Below, piece after piece: positions 37,998 through 46,950 of a stretch of DNA of 57,148 nt. This DNA is from Bacteroides cellulosilyticus DSM 14838. Lineage in GTDB: Bacteria; Bacteroidota; Bacteroidia; Bacteroidales; Bacteroidaceae. Made by a program: the position numbers and the translations under genes. The stretch covers positions 1,519,718-1,576,865 of the forward strand of contig NZ_EQ973490.1 in NCBI RefSeq assembly GCF_000158035.1, written 5' to 3'. The first letter of the stretch is position 1, and each line of letters begins with the position of its first letter. The notes beneath the pieces are model-generated. The model saw only the letters and a program-made list of their open reading frames with translations. It made no database searches and had not been told where the DNA came from.

Positions 37998-38594
37998 TTA
38001 TTTTTGGGATAATATTTCGAGTAATTCCACTTCAAAAATCAATGTGCTGTGAGGCGGTATCATTTCGCCCGCACCTTGTGCGCCATAGGCAAGATCGGAA
38101 GGAATATAAAGTTTCCACTTGGCACCTTCGGGCATCAACTGAAGCGCTTCCACCCAGCCGGGGATAACCTGGTTCACACCGAATACGGCGGGTTGTCCGC
38201 GTTTGATAGAACTGTCGAACAGGGTTCCGTCAATCAGTGTGCCTTCGTAGTGGCATTTCACTTGGTCGGTGGCTTTTGCATAAGTGCCTACCTTGCCTTC
38301 GTTGATGACTTCGTATTGCAGGCCGCTTGGCAAAGTAACCACATTAGGGCGTTTCTTGTTTTCTTCCAGGAACTGTACGCCTTGCTCTATGCTGGCTGCA
38401 TTCATTTTCTCTTCCAGTTCTGCGAAGTATTTGTTTACTATATCGCGTGCCTCTGCGTGTGAGATGGCGGTTTTGTTTCCTTCCAGTATGTCTTTGATAG
38501 CTTGTGCAAAGTCATCTACTTCGATGCCTTTTGCACCCATACTTAATAAATTTTGACCTATTCCGAGGCCGATAGCGTAACTGAATTTATCCAT
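37998..38594 (-). CDS. FKBP-type peptidyl-prolyl isomerase, cytoplasmic
   Basis: A 198-residue paralogue of the next gene without a signal peptide. N-terminal part MDKFSYAIGLGIGQNLL resembles the FKBP_N dimerisation domain in shortened form; the catalytic part (about 105-198) carries VKCHYEGTLIDGTLFDSS, VIPGWVEALQLMPEGAKW and the LAYGAQGAGEMIPPHSTL flap. First gene of the pair, so the operon supplies a cytoplasmic and an exported isomerase from one transcript. Confidence 0.92.
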   Translation of the reverse strand: MDKFSYAIGLGIGQNLLSMGAKGIEVDDFAQAIKDILEGNKTAISHAEARDIVNKYFAELEEKMNAASIEQGVQFLEENKKRPNVVTLPSGLQYEVINEGKVGTYAKATDQVKCHYEGTLIDGTLFDSSIKRGQPAVFGVNQVIPGWVEALQLMPEGAKWKLYIPSDLAYGAQGAGEMIPPHSTLIFEVELLEILSQK

Positions 38595-38785
38595 ATATCT
38601 TTGGGGTTGAGACTGAAAGTATTATCTCTTTCAATCAGTTGCAAAATTACAAGTCGCAAAAGTAAGTGTTTTATTTGAATGATTTATGCTTTTAGGTTTT
38701 AAATTTTCTTATATCTGTGGCAACTTCGGCAATCTTCTGTATTTTTGTAGAAAAGAAACTGCTATAATAGAAAGGAGATTTTGGT

Positions 38786-39487
38786 ATGAAGAAGAATTTA
38801 GTGATTTTATCCGGTGCCGGTATGAGTGCCGAGAGTGGTATCAGTACGTTTCGGGACGCAGGCGGATTGTGGGACAAATATCCGGTGATGCAGGTAGCCA
38901 GTGCCGAAGGATATGTGCGCGATCCGGAGCTGGTGATAAACTTTTATAACGAGCGCCGTAAGCAGTTGCTTGATGTGGAGCCCAATGCAGGGCACATCGG
39001 ACTTGCCGAGCTGGAGAAGGACTTCAACGTGACGGTGGTTACGCAGAATGTGGATAATCTGCACGAGCGTGCCGGGAGCACGCGCATCATTCATCTGCAT
39101 GGTGAACTGACGAAGGTGTGTTCCAGTCGTGACCCTTACAATCCTCGCTACGTAAAGGAATTGAAACCGGAAGAATATGAGGTGAAGATGGGTGACAAGG
39201 CGGGCGACGGTTCGCAGTTGCGTCCGTTTATTGTTTGGTTTGGCGAGGCGGTGCCGGAGATAGAAACGGCTGTCGACTATGTAGAGAAAGCGGATATCTT
39301 TGTGATTATAGGTACTTCGATGAATGTATATCCGGCAGCGGGACTGCTGAACTATGTGCCTCGAACGGCAGAAGTATATCTGATTGATCCGAAACCGGTG
39401 GATACGCACTCAATGAGGCAGATACATATCATTCAGAAGGGTGCTTCGGAAGGAGTGAAGGAGCTGAAGAAACTATTGTCTGTTTGA
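38786..39487 (+). CDS. cobB: NAD-dependent protein deacylase, sirtuin (CobB type, class III-like)
   Basis: A 233-residue Sir2 protein: NAD site GAGMSAESGISTFRD (9-23), TQNVDNLHERAGS with the catalytic His in HLHG, and GTSMNVYPAAGL. The Tyr and Arg of the FYNERRKQ motif (about 52-59) match the Y-x-x-R signature of class III sirtuins that remove succinyl or malonyl groups. The zinc-binding cysteines seem to be lost: only one Cys stands in KVCSSRDPYNP. A -7 box TATTTTTG lies at 38740-38747, and the Shine-Dalgarno AAAGGAG is unusually strong for this genus. Confidence 0.9.
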   Translation: MKKNLVILSGAGMSAESGISTFRDAGGLWDKYPVMQVASAEGYVRDPELVINFYNERRKQLLDVEPNAGHIGLAELEKDFNVTVVTQNVDNLHERAGSTRIIHLHGELTKVCSSRDPYNPRYVKELKPEEYEVKMGDKAGDGSQLRPFIVWFGEAVPEIETAVDYVEKADIFVIIGTSMNVYPAAGLLNYVPRTAEVYLIDPKPVDTHSMRQIHIIQKGASEGVKELKKLLSV

Positions 39488-39514
39488 TGCTATCAGTTTC
39501 TCCATTTGGAACTG

Positions 39515-39603
39515 TTAGTTTCATGCCGTGAAACTTCCTGTTTCAATAGGTGAAACCAACAGTTTCATGCCTTGAAACTGTGAGTTTCACGGCATGAAAC
39601 TAA
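39515..39603. repeat. Nested palindromic GTTTCA repeat cluster (REP-like)
   Basis: A 21-bp perfect inverted repeat at 39515-39535 and 39583-39603 (TTAGTTTCATGCCG...), which encloses two more hairpins, GTTTCA/TGAAAC and CAGTTTCA/TGAAACTG. Each arm is itself a palindrome around TGCC or CACGGCA. It is between the convergent sirtuin and glycosyltransferase genes, and looks like an interspersed repeat family rather than a simple terminator. Confidence 0.75.
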
Positions 39604-39656
39604 AACTTGAATGCGGGGTTGCGGATTACTTGCCGTAAGGTGTTGAAAGCCAGGTA

Positions 39657-40403
39657 CTATTTCTTCAGCAGCAGACGGAATACAAACCATGCATGGTGCG
39701 CCACGGTACTTATCAGTCCATAGTGCTTCGCCATGATGCGGAAGCGTTCCCGCAGGGAAGCCTTTTGGTTCTGCGTCGTCATACCTTCTTCCAGATAATC
39801 GATAAGCGTGAGATGCGTGTTATGCAGCGTCCGCGCTTTTTTCATGATGCGGATGCACCAGTCGAAGTCGGCGGAGAAGCGGTATTGCATATCGTATGGT
39901 ACCGCCAGGCTCCGTTTGGCGAAGAATGCCTGATGGCAAACGAGCATACCTTGCCTGAAACTCTTCCATGTCAGCACTTCGGGGGCGGAGAGGCGGCGCA
40001 TACGTAGGAAATGCCTTTCTTTATCTACTAAAGCGGTTTCGCCATATAGTACGTCCGGCAGTTCGCCGATTCCTAAAGTATGCACCATTTGTTGCAGGGT
40101 GTCGTCTTCATGGAAACTGTCTCCGGCATTCAGGAAACAGAGGTAGTCGCCCGTTGCCAGGTGGATGCCTTTGTTCATGGCATCATACAGTCCTTTGTCC
40201 GGTTCGCTGACAAGCAGGGTGATACGGTCGCGATACCTTTCGGCAATGGCGAGGGTGCGGTCTTTGGATGCACCGTCTATGATGATGTACTCTACGTGGT
40301 GGTAGGTTTGTGAGATAACGCTCTGTATCGTGTCTTCCAATACGGCCTCGGCATTGTAGGTCACGGTGATGATGCTGAACTTGGGTGTGGGACGGTTATG
40401 CAT
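39657..40403 (-). CDS. Family 2 glycosyltransferase
   Basis: A 248-residue GT-A fold transferase: KFSIITVTYNAEAVLEDTI at the start, IIDGASKDRT and then the metal-binding region LNAGDSF (D-x-D equivalent) and the ALVDKERHFLR region. Basic C-terminus with a short hydrophobic segment (about 228-244). It is the last gene of a three-gene minus-strand operon and overlaps the preceding GT4 gene by 8 bases. Sugar specificity cannot be read. Confidence 0.9.
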   Translation of the reverse strand: MHNRPTPKFSIITVTYNAEAVLEDTIQSVISQTYHHVEYIIIDGASKDRTLAIAERYRDRITLLVSEPDKGLYDAMNKGIHLATGDYLCFLNAGDSFHEDDTLQQMVHTLGIGELPDVLYGETALVDKERHFLRMRRLSAPEVLTWKSFRQGMLVCHQAFFAKRSLAVPYDMQYRFSADFDWCIRIMKKARTLHNTHLTLIDYLEEGMTTQNQKASLRERFRIMAKHYGLISTVAHHAWFVFRLLLKK

Positions 40404-41661
40404 GTCTTCCGGTTATTTTGTTATAAACGTCGATGTATCTCTTGGCAATGGCACTTTCCGAATAATTGGAAACGGCTTTCCGGCAGGCTTGCTCGGAGAG
40501 GGTGGTATATTCGGGCTCGGTCAGTATCCAGTAGATGCCGTTGGCAAAATCCTCGGCTGATTTGTATTGTGCCACGTAGCCGTTGTGCAGATGGTCTATC
40601 ATCTCCGGTATGCCGCCTACGTTGAATCCTACGCAAGGGATACCGCAGGACATGGCTTCCATAATGGTGTTTGGCAGGTTCTCTTCCAGCGATGAGGTGA
40701 CGAAGAGGTCGACGGCGTTGTAGATATCTACCAACTGATGTTCGTTGCTGACGAAGTCGAGCGGATAAACCTTAAAAGGCAACATATTCTGTAACTGTTG
40801 CGACTGGTTGCCAAAGGCCACTACACCCAGTTGGTCTTTCAGTTCCGGATGCTTCTCTGCCAAGAGTTTGCAGGCTTTAATCATATATTCCACTCCCTTC
40901 CGGGTATCCATTATCTTCACTGAACCGAACAGAACCAGTTTGCTGTCCTGCGGAAGCCTGCATTTCTCCCGTGCGGCTTTTTTGTTGTGCGGCTTGAAGA
41001 GATTGGTGTTGATAGGATTGGGGATACTGGTAATGGCATGTCCGCTGAAGAGGGCACTCTTCCGGGCGCGTTCTTCCAGCCAGTGGCTACAGGCTACAAA
41101 GTTGATATGACGGCCCTCATATAACTTTTGCTTTTTGAGGAAGATGCGGTGGGAAAGGTCTTTCTTCCGGCTTCCGTTGTGGATGAAGGGGCAATGATGA
41201 CACTCCTCTTCGTAATGCGTACATCCGCCGGAGTAGTGGCAGATGCCGGTACAGGGCCACATATCGTGCATGGTCCAGACTACGGGCTTGCCCGAAGCCA
41301 GAATTTTCTCGATGTTCTTTAAAGAAAGCATCCCCTGGTTGATCCAGTGGAGATGTATGATGTCCGCTTGCTGAAACTCCGGCAAGTTGGTGATGTCCGT
41401 GCCGGCGTTGGCAATGTCTACGGCGAAGAGGTGGTTTCTGTTGAAATGGTTGGCTTTCCAGATAACGATTCGCTCCCATACGAACTTCCATACCATGCGC
41501 AGGTTGTGGGGCAACTCCACTACGGTGATCTGTTCGGTCTGTTTGTCGCGCACCAATAGCTTGGCTTTGATGCCGTTATTCTTGAGGGCTTCCATGAGGC
41601 GGCTTGCGGCTACGGCGGGGCCGCCTATCTTTTCTGTTGTATTGATAAGTAGTATTCTCAT
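40396..41661 (-). CDS. Family 4 glycosyltransferase (copy 1)
   Basis: A 421-residue GT-B transferase. N-terminal glycine-rich start MRILLINTTEKIGGPAVAASR and C-terminal nucleotide-sugar domain with SSLEENLPNTIMEAMSCGIPCVGFNVGG (EX7E motif, about 340-365). A Cys cluster CTGICHYSGGCTHYEEECHHC (about 150-170) is placed after MHDMWP and is likely a metal site. It overlaps the preceding GT4 by 4 bases (ATGA) and the following GT2 by 8, so translation is coupled. Confidence 0.9.
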   Translation of the reverse strand: MRILLINTTEKIGGPAVAASRLMEALKNNGIKAKLLVRDKQTEQITVVELPHNLRMVWKFVWERIVIWKANHFNRNHLFAVDIANAGTDITNLPEFQQADIIHLHWINQGMLSLKNIEKILASGKPVVWTMHDMWPCTGICHYSGGCTHYEEECHHCPFIHNGSRKKDLSHRIFLKKQKLYEGRHINFVACSHWLEERARKSALFSGHAITSIPNPINTNLFKPHNKKAAREKCRLPQDSKLVLFGSVKIMDTRKGVEYMIKACKLLAEKHPELKDQLGVVAFGNQSQQLQNMLPFKVYPLDFVSNEHQLVDIYNAVDLFVTSSLEENLPNTIMEAMSCGIPCVGFNVGGIPEMIDHLHNGYVAQYKSAEDFANGIYWILTEPEYTTLSEQACRKAVSNYSESAIAKRYIDVYNKITGRHA

Positions 41662-42932
41662 TGTGTTACCTTTCTTCTGATTAAGTTTTGGTAGAGATTG
41701 AGATATTGCTTTGCAACGACTTCACCGGAGTATTTCCTGAATACTTCGCTTCGCATATTTTCTTTGGAGATGGCTGTCCGGGCTTCGGATATTCCCCATC
41801 GGATGCCTTCTGCCAGGCTGTCGGCAGAGAGGTAGTCGGCCAGGAAGCCGTTCTCTTTGTGGCGGATAATGTCGGCCTGTCCGCTGTTGCCGAAAGAAAC
41901 CGGAATGCAACCACAGGCTTGGGCCTCGATCAGAGTCTGGCCGAATGTCTCATAGAAAGAGGCGGATACGGTGACGTCTGCGGCGGAATATAGTTGCGAG
42001 AGTTTGTTTGTATCGCCTATTCGTCCCAGATAGGTGTAGCTGACGGGGATGGAGTTGAGAAGTTTCTCCGGATATTTGATCTTGCCGAACAGTGCCAGGT
42101 GAAGTTTTTCCTGCGGGAATTGCTTCTTTTCAATCAATAACCGGATGGCCTGGAGCAGATATTCCACTCCCTTGATCGGATCGTCGATGCGGGCGGCTCC
42201 GAACAGAATGATATGTTTATCGGGCAGGGACAGTTCCTTTCGGGACAGTTCTTTGTCCATCATTCGGAAGTCGGTAGGCGAGAGTGTATTAGGGATCACA
42301 GATACAGGTTTCTCTTTAAGTAGGGTGCTTTGCTGTATTTGTGAGGAAAGCCATGTGCTGACTGCGACGATATTCAGGGGGCTGGCATGACTGAATAGTT
42401 TTTGTTTCTTCTTGAATACCCGGTGCGCCAGATCGTTGTTGCTTGGGAAGCGCAGGAAGCGGCAGTTTCTGCATTCGTTTTTGAAGAGGGTGCAGGTATG
42501 GGCATGGTGGCAGATGGCGGTACATTCCCACATATCGTGCAGGGTCCAGACAACGGGCTTGCCCGATTCGAAGATTTCCTGTATATTGTTCAGTGAAAGC
42601 ATTCCCTGGTTTATCCAGTGGAGGTGTATGATGTCGGCTTCCCGGAAGGCAGGCAGTTTGGTGACGTTGAAGCCTGTATTGGCTATGGAGACGGTAAAGA
42701 GATTCTTCCGGCTGAAGAGATTATTCGTCCAGATAACCAGTCTTTCCCAGAGGAAAGTGCATTTCTTTTGCCAGTCTTTGCCTACAGGGATCACCTGTTC
42801 CGATTGGCTTTCCTTGTGCAGGACGAGCATCTTCACGTCTGTTCCCGCTGTATGGAGCGATTCCATCAGGCGTCTGGCGGCAATGGCGGCTCCGCCTGTT
42901 TTCTCGGACGTATTGATTATAAGTACTCTCAT
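41658..42932 (-). CDS. Family 4 glycosyltransferase (copy 2)
   Basis: A 424-residue paralogue of the next gene, started at the Met of MRVLIINTSEKTGGAAIAA (42932); the longer frame from 42983 adds 17 residues unlike the family. It shares the Cys cluster (CTAICHHAHTCTLFKNEC, then NC) after LHDMWE and the EX7E block SFYETFGQTLIEAQACG. Tandem duplication of one ancestral GT4. A -7 box on the minus strand lies at 42950-42957 (CAAAAGTA), but no TTG at the right distance. Confidence 0.9.
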   Translation of the reverse strand: MRVLIINTSEKTGGAAIAARRLMESLHTAGTDVKMLVLHKESQSEQVIPVGKDWQKKCTFLWERLVIWTNNLFSRKNLFTVSIANTGFNVTKLPAFREADIIHLHWINQGMLSLNNIQEIFESGKPVVWTLHDMWECTAICHHAHTCTLFKNECRNCRFLRFPSNNDLAHRVFKKKQKLFSHASPLNIVAVSTWLSSQIQQSTLLKEKPVSVIPNTLSPTDFRMMDKELSRKELSLPDKHIILFGAARIDDPIKGVEYLLQAIRLLIEKKQFPQEKLHLALFGKIKYPEKLLNSIPVSYTYLGRIGDTNKLSQLYSAADVTVSASFYETFGQTLIEAQACGCIPVSFGNSGQADIIRHKENGFLADYLSADSLAEGIRWGISEARTAISKENMRSEVFRKYSGEVVAKQYLNLYQNLIRRKVTQ

Positions 42933-43349
42933 GTTGCGGAATGTTTTGGCAAAAGTACAGCTTTTACCGCTTTCTATCCACAAATTCGCGGTTTTTTTAG
43001 CCAGTAACCGCTAAAGTATCTATCTTTGCAGGAGAATAAATTAGCTACAAGTTACAGGCTACGAGCTACGAGTGGCTGCGTTGTGATTGGAGGGGAAAGA
43101 TTCTGTTTATAAGTGTTCAAGAGGATGATTACGGGACACAAGTGTTTGATTTGTACCGTGCAAGTGTTGTGGAAATGTATTGTAGGTGTTACGTAAATGT
43201 ATTGCAAGTGTTGCAAATGAACCGAATAAGCGTTGTGAATCTGCCGTTTAAATGATGCCACATGGTAGGGCGAATAATTGTTCGCAGGTAGTCTGAAAGT
43301 ACTTGGTATTTGTAGTTCATAAACTATAGCTCGTAACTTTTATAACAAT
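42933..43349. other. Divergent intergenic region with long leader and degenerate repeats
   Basis: No convincing gene. A plus-strand -7 box TATCTTTG lies at 43021-43028, so the operon at 43350 would have a leader of about 310 bases. The stretch 43140-43230 has a loose repetition of AAGTGTTG and AAATGTATTG. This is long for a simple leader and may hold regulation of the nonulosonic acid operon. Confidence 0.4.
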
Positions 43350-44201
43350 ATGGGAGAAAAAGGTTTGAAATGGTTGGAACAGCTTTGGCAGTGCTTCCTC
43401 AGTATAGTGAAAATCCTGTTGCAGTCCAAGTGGCGCACGCGCTTGCCGTCTTCTTTCAGTAATCCGGATGAATTGCTGATATTGGCTAACGGCCCTTCGC
43501 TGAACCGCACGGTAGAAGATTCGACGGATTTCATCAAGGGAAAAACCTTGTTGGCAGTGAACTTCTGTGTAAGTTCTCCTATGTTCGAGCGTCTCCGCCC
43601 CGAACTTTATCTGATTGCAGACCCGCTGTTCTGGATCGTTCCCGAGAAGCGTATACAGCTTTTCAAGACAATGGCCGAGAAGACTACCTGGGACATGAAC
43701 TTCTTTGTCCCTGCCCGTGCCCTGAAGAATAAAGAATGGCAACCCTTACTGGCGGGTAACCCCCACATCAAGCTCTATGTTTATAATACAACGCCTATCG
43801 AAGGCTTCCAGGGTTTCTGCAACTGGATATTCCGCAAAGGCTGGGGCGTTCCCCGTCCGCATAACGTGCTGATACCTTCTATCGCTATGGGATTGCGCCT
43901 GCCTTTCAAGAAAATCTATTTGGCAGGTGCTGACCATTCCTGGTTGCCGGAGATCACCGTAACGGACGACAACGTAGTACTGATGCACCAAAAGCACTTC
44001 TACGACCAGAATAAATCGCAGGCCGAAACCGTGAAACAGGAAAACTTGAACAGTGCCCGGCTTCACATTATTCTCTATCACATGCACGTAGCCTTCAAGT
44101 CCTATTTTATACTCGAAGCCTACGCACGCCGACTGGGTAAGGAAATTGTCAATGTCACTCCCGGCTCTTATATCGACGCTTTTAAACGGATGAAATTATG
44201 A
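43350..44201 (+). CDS. DUF115-like protein, candidate nonulosonic acid transferase or modifier
   Basis: A 283-residue protein. The LLILANGPSLNRT loop (about 44-56) and IPSIAMGLRLPFKKIYLAGADHSW (about 178-200, key residues G, D, H) are the two blocks shared by DUF115/Maf-type and CST-type sialyltransferase proteins that use CMP-nonulosonic acids. The C-terminus ends in NVTPGSYIDAF. It overlaps the cytidylyltransferase gene by 4 bases, which supports a role with the activated sugar. Identity as a transferase is inference. Confidence 0.55.
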   Translation: MGEKGLKWLEQLWQCFLSIVKILLQSKWRTRLPSSFSNPDELLILANGPSLNRTVEDSTDFIKGKTLLAVNFCVSSPMFERLRPELYLIADPLFWIVPEKRIQLFKTMAEKTTWDMNFFVPARALKNKEWQPLLAGNPHIKLYVYNTTPIEGFQGFCNWIFRKGWGVPRPHNVLIPSIAMGLRLPFKKIYLAGADHSWLPEITVTDDNVVLMHQKHFYDQNKSQAETVKQENLNSARLHIILYHMHVAFKSYFILEAYARRLGKEIVNVTPGSYIDAFKRMKL

Positions 44202-44950
44202 AAGATGGAATAATCATTCAGGCACGCACCGGTTCTACCCGGCTGCACAACAAGATTCTGCTCCCCTTCTATGGCGAACAGCGCATCATCGACATTCTGA
44301 TAGCCAATATCAAACAGGCTTGTCCGGACAAATGTATTGTACTTGCCACCACCAATCGCCCGCAGGACGATGTGCTTGCCGAAACCGCCCGTCAGGCGGG
44401 TATCCTTAGTTTTCGTGGCGACGAGGACAATGTACTCGACCGCTTTATCCGTGCTGCCGAAGTTTTCGGTATCAACCGCTTTATCCGTGTTTGTTCGGAT
44501 AATCCGTTCCTTCGTCCCGAAACTTTCAATACCTTCTTTGCCGAACACAATTTCTGTCCGGCAGATTATATTGCCTATGGCTTTGCTGATGGGCGTCCTA
44601 CCATCAAATCCCATTTGGGCTTATATTCCGAGTTGACAACGATTGACGCTCTGCGTCGTGCCGCCGTTTCTACGCAAGAGAAACTTTACATCGAGCATGT
44701 CACTATCTATCTCTATACGCATCCCGAAAAATTCAAGGTGCGTCTGCTTCCGTTGCCGGCTGAGTTGGAAGGGCGTTTCGATCTTCGTTTCACTCTCGAT
44801 ACGATGGAAGACTTCACCTTGCTACAGGAACTTTATGCCACCTTCCATGAGAAGACCGACCGTAGTGTGCATGCCCTGTTGCAACTGGTGCAATCGCATC
44901 CCGACTATCGTGCCAGAATGTTGGAGAATATTGCAAGAAATGAAAAATAG
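44198..44950 (+). CDS. SpsF/NeuA-like cytidylyltransferase
   Basis: A 250-residue CMP-sugar synthase-like protein. N-terminal nucleotide-binding motif IIQARTGSTRLHNKILLPF (5-23), then DDVLAETARQAGILSFRGDEDNVLDRF and SDNPFLRPE (metal and sugar region). It charges a nonulosonic acid with CMP. The start ATG overlaps the stop of the preceding gene (ATGA). Next to the NeuB-like synthase (45010) and phosphatase (46951), it completes the pathway to a CMP-KDN-type donor, as in B. thetaiotaomicron. Confidence 0.85.
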   Translation: MKDGIIIQARTGSTRLHNKILLPFYGEQRIIDILIANIKQACPDKCIVLATTNRPQDDVLAETARQAGILSFRGDEDNVLDRFIRAAEVFGINRFIRVCSDNPFLRPETFNTFFAEHNFCPADYIAYGFADGRPTIKSHLGLYSELTTIDALRRAAVSTQEKLYIEHVTIYLYTHPEKFKVRLLPLPAELEGRFDLRFTLDTMEDFTLLQELYATFHEKTDRSVHALLQLVQSHPDYRARMLENIARNEK

Positions 44951-45009
44951 CCCATACATACCTTCTACCGCCGTGCAGCCAAGTGTAATTCGTAATTTAT
45001 AATTCGTAA

Positions 45010-46050
45010 ATGAATAGTACTTATATAATAGGAGAAATCGGACAGAACCATAACGGTTCCGTCGATATAGCCAAACTGATCGTAGACCTGGTGTCCCGCC
45101 CTGTTCGTGAAGAAGTGTTCAATATAGAACTTCGTCCGATGGATGCGGTGAAATTGACTAAACGGGATTTGAATGAAGAACTGACGGACTCACAGATGAA
45201 CCGTCCGTATGATTCCCCCCATTCTTTCGGACGTACCTACGGCGAACATCGTGCTTTTCTGGAGTTGACGGACGAGGAACACTTCGAGGTGTATAGGCAC
45301 GCCAAGTCTTTAGGGCTTGATTTCGTGGAAACACTTTGCTCCAAAGGCTGCCTCTCTTTGCTGAAACTCTTCACGCCCGACCGTCTGAAAGTGGCAAGCC
45401 GCGATCTTACCAACCTGCCGTTGCTGGAAGTGATGGCTGAAACCAAGATACCCATTATTCTGTCTACCGGCATGGCAGGCAGAAAAGAACTGGATGATGC
45501 TTTGGAGGTGATTACCCGTTATCATAACAACATATCTATCTTGCATTGTGTATCCCAGTATCCTACCCAGCCTGATAATCTGAATCTGAAGACTATCACC
45601 TATCTGAAACAGCACTATGGGCAGTATTGCATCGGCTTCTCCGACCATACCATCGGTATTGCCGCTCCTATCGTTGCCGTGGGTATGGGTGCGGAAATCA
45701 TAGAGAAGCATGTCACCATCGACCGCCGTATGAAGGGAACCGATCAGCAAGGTTCTCTTGGCCCCGACGGTGTGAACCGCATGATACGTGATATCCGTAT
45801 TGCCGAACGTTGGCTGGGAAAAGAAGAACTGTATATCGACTCTTCCGTTGCCTCGGCAAAGGTGAAACTGGAGCGTTCCATTGCAACGAATAAGACGCTG
45901 CATCCCGGAGATATCATTACCGAACAAGATATCCATCTGTTGAGTCCCGGTGACGGCTTTAAGTGGGTGGAGCGTGCGAAAGTGGTAGGGCATAAAGTAC
46001 TGAAAGAAATTCCCCGGAATGAGATTATCTATCCGGATGTCATCCGATAA
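45010..46050 (+). CDS. NeuB-family nonulosonic acid (9-phosphate) synthase
   Basis: A 346-residue enzyme: TIM barrel (about 1-270: YIIGEIGQNHNGSVD, KLTKRDLN, IILSTGMAG, HCVSQYPT, GFSDHTIG, EIIEKHVTID) and a C-terminal SAF/antifreeze domain (about 285-345, from SIATNKTLHPGDIITEQDI). It condenses phosphoenolpyruvate with a hexose or hexose phosphate. The co-encoded HAD phosphatase suggests a phosphorylated substrate, as in the KDN pathway (mannose 6-phosphate to KDN 9-phosphate). Intergenic gap to the cytidylyltransferase is 59 bases. Confidence 0.9.
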   Translation: MNSTYIIGEIGQNHNGSVDIAKLIVDLVSRPVREEVFNIELRPMDAVKLTKRDLNEELTDSQMNRPYDSPHSFGRTYGEHRAFLELTDEEHFEVYRHAKSLGLDFVETLCSKGCLSLLKLFTPDRLKVASRDLTNLPLLEVMAETKIPIILSTGMAGRKELDDALEVITRYHNNISILHCVSQYPTQPDNLNLKTITYLKQHYGQYCIGFSDHTIGIAAPIVAVGMGAEIIEKHVTIDRRMKGTDQQGSLGPDGVNRMIRDIRIAERWLGKEELYIDSSVASAKVKLERSIATNKTLHPGDIITEQDIHLLSPGDGFKWVERAKVVGHKVLKEIPRNEIIYPDVIR

Positions 46051-46053
46051 TTT

Positions 46054-46917
46054 ATGAAACTCTTAGGCATAGTCATCTTATATTACCCGGATGATTCGGT
46101 AGTAAAGAATATCGCTACCTATCTTGCTCAACTGGATGAATTGATGTTGTGGGATAATACTCCGGCTACAGATCGCAGGGAGCTGGATTTGGATTCTTTG
46201 GGAGACGGGAGAGGGAAAATCATTTTGGATGGTTGCGGTGAAAATCTGGGCATTGGTTCTGCGCTGAATAAGGCGGTGGCATATGCCCGTGCAAATGGAT
46301 TTACGCATCTGCTGACCTTGGATCAGGATAGCTGTTTCGGTGGGCGGAACTTCGAAAGCTACCTTCGGGCAATCCGTAGCTATGGTGAGGACAAGGCTGC
46401 CATTTTCTCTACCAATTATTTCATTAAATCCCAGCAAACCACCATGTATCCGCCAACGGACTCTGTGGATGAAGTGTATTCGGCAATGACTTCGGGAAGT
46501 ATATATCCGGTTAGCCTGTTCGATACTTTGGGCGACTTTATGGAATCCCTCTTTGTCTGGGGAGTGGATTGTGAGTTTTGTTGGAGGGCTAAAAGGAAAG
46601 ATATTCCCGTTTTATGTTTCAAGAATATTCTGTTGACACACGATTTGGGTTATCAGAAGAAGAAAAGGCGTTTGCTGGGAAAAGAAGTATTTCCTAATGA
46701 ATACGGTCCGGCCCGTTCCTACTATAATGTGCGCAATGGTATTCTCCTGCATCGTCTGTATCCAGAGGCGTTGAATTTGAAGTCGCATTTGCGCTATCAT
46801 TTTTATAAGCGTGTGGTTTTTATCATACTGTATGAGCGGCAGAAGTTCAGTAAGTTGTGGGCATTGCTGTGTGGCTATCGCGATGGGCTGAGGGGAAAGA
46901 GCGGGAAGTGGAAATAA
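46054..46917 (+). CDS. Family 2 glycosyltransferase (rhamnosyltransferase-like)
   Basis: A 287-residue GT-A protein: ILYYPDDSVVKNI near the start, NLGIGSALNKAVAYA and LLTLDQDSCF (D-x-D at the metal site), AMTSGSIYPVSLFD, and the ED-type VWGVDCEFCWRAKR region. The Gly-rich GIVILYYPDD and the DQDS motif are those of rhamnosyltransferase-like GT2. It begins 3 bases after the NeuB-like gene in the same operon, so it probably works on the same surface glycan. Confidence 0.87.
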   Translation: MKLLGIVILYYPDDSVVKNIATYLAQLDELMLWDNTPATDRRELDLDSLGDGRGKIILDGCGENLGIGSALNKAVAYARANGFTHLLTLDQDSCFGGRNFESYLRAIRSYGEDKAAIFSTNYFIKSQQTTMYPPTDSVDEVYSAMTSGSIYPVSLFDTLGDFMESLFVWGVDCEFCWRAKRKDIPVLCFKNILLTHDLGYQKKKRRLLGKEVFPNEYGPARSYYNVRNGILLHRLYPEALNLKSHLRYHFYKRVVFIILYERQKFSKLWALLCGYRDGLRGKSGKWK

Positions 46918-46950
46918 ATGATTGTATCATCTGAATAAAAAGAAAAAACT

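Noticed and set aside
43052..43261. Minus-strand frame of 69 codons in the long leader
   Set aside because: Composition is repetitive His/Thr-rich, with no start signal and no family resemblance; it follows the degenerate repeats.
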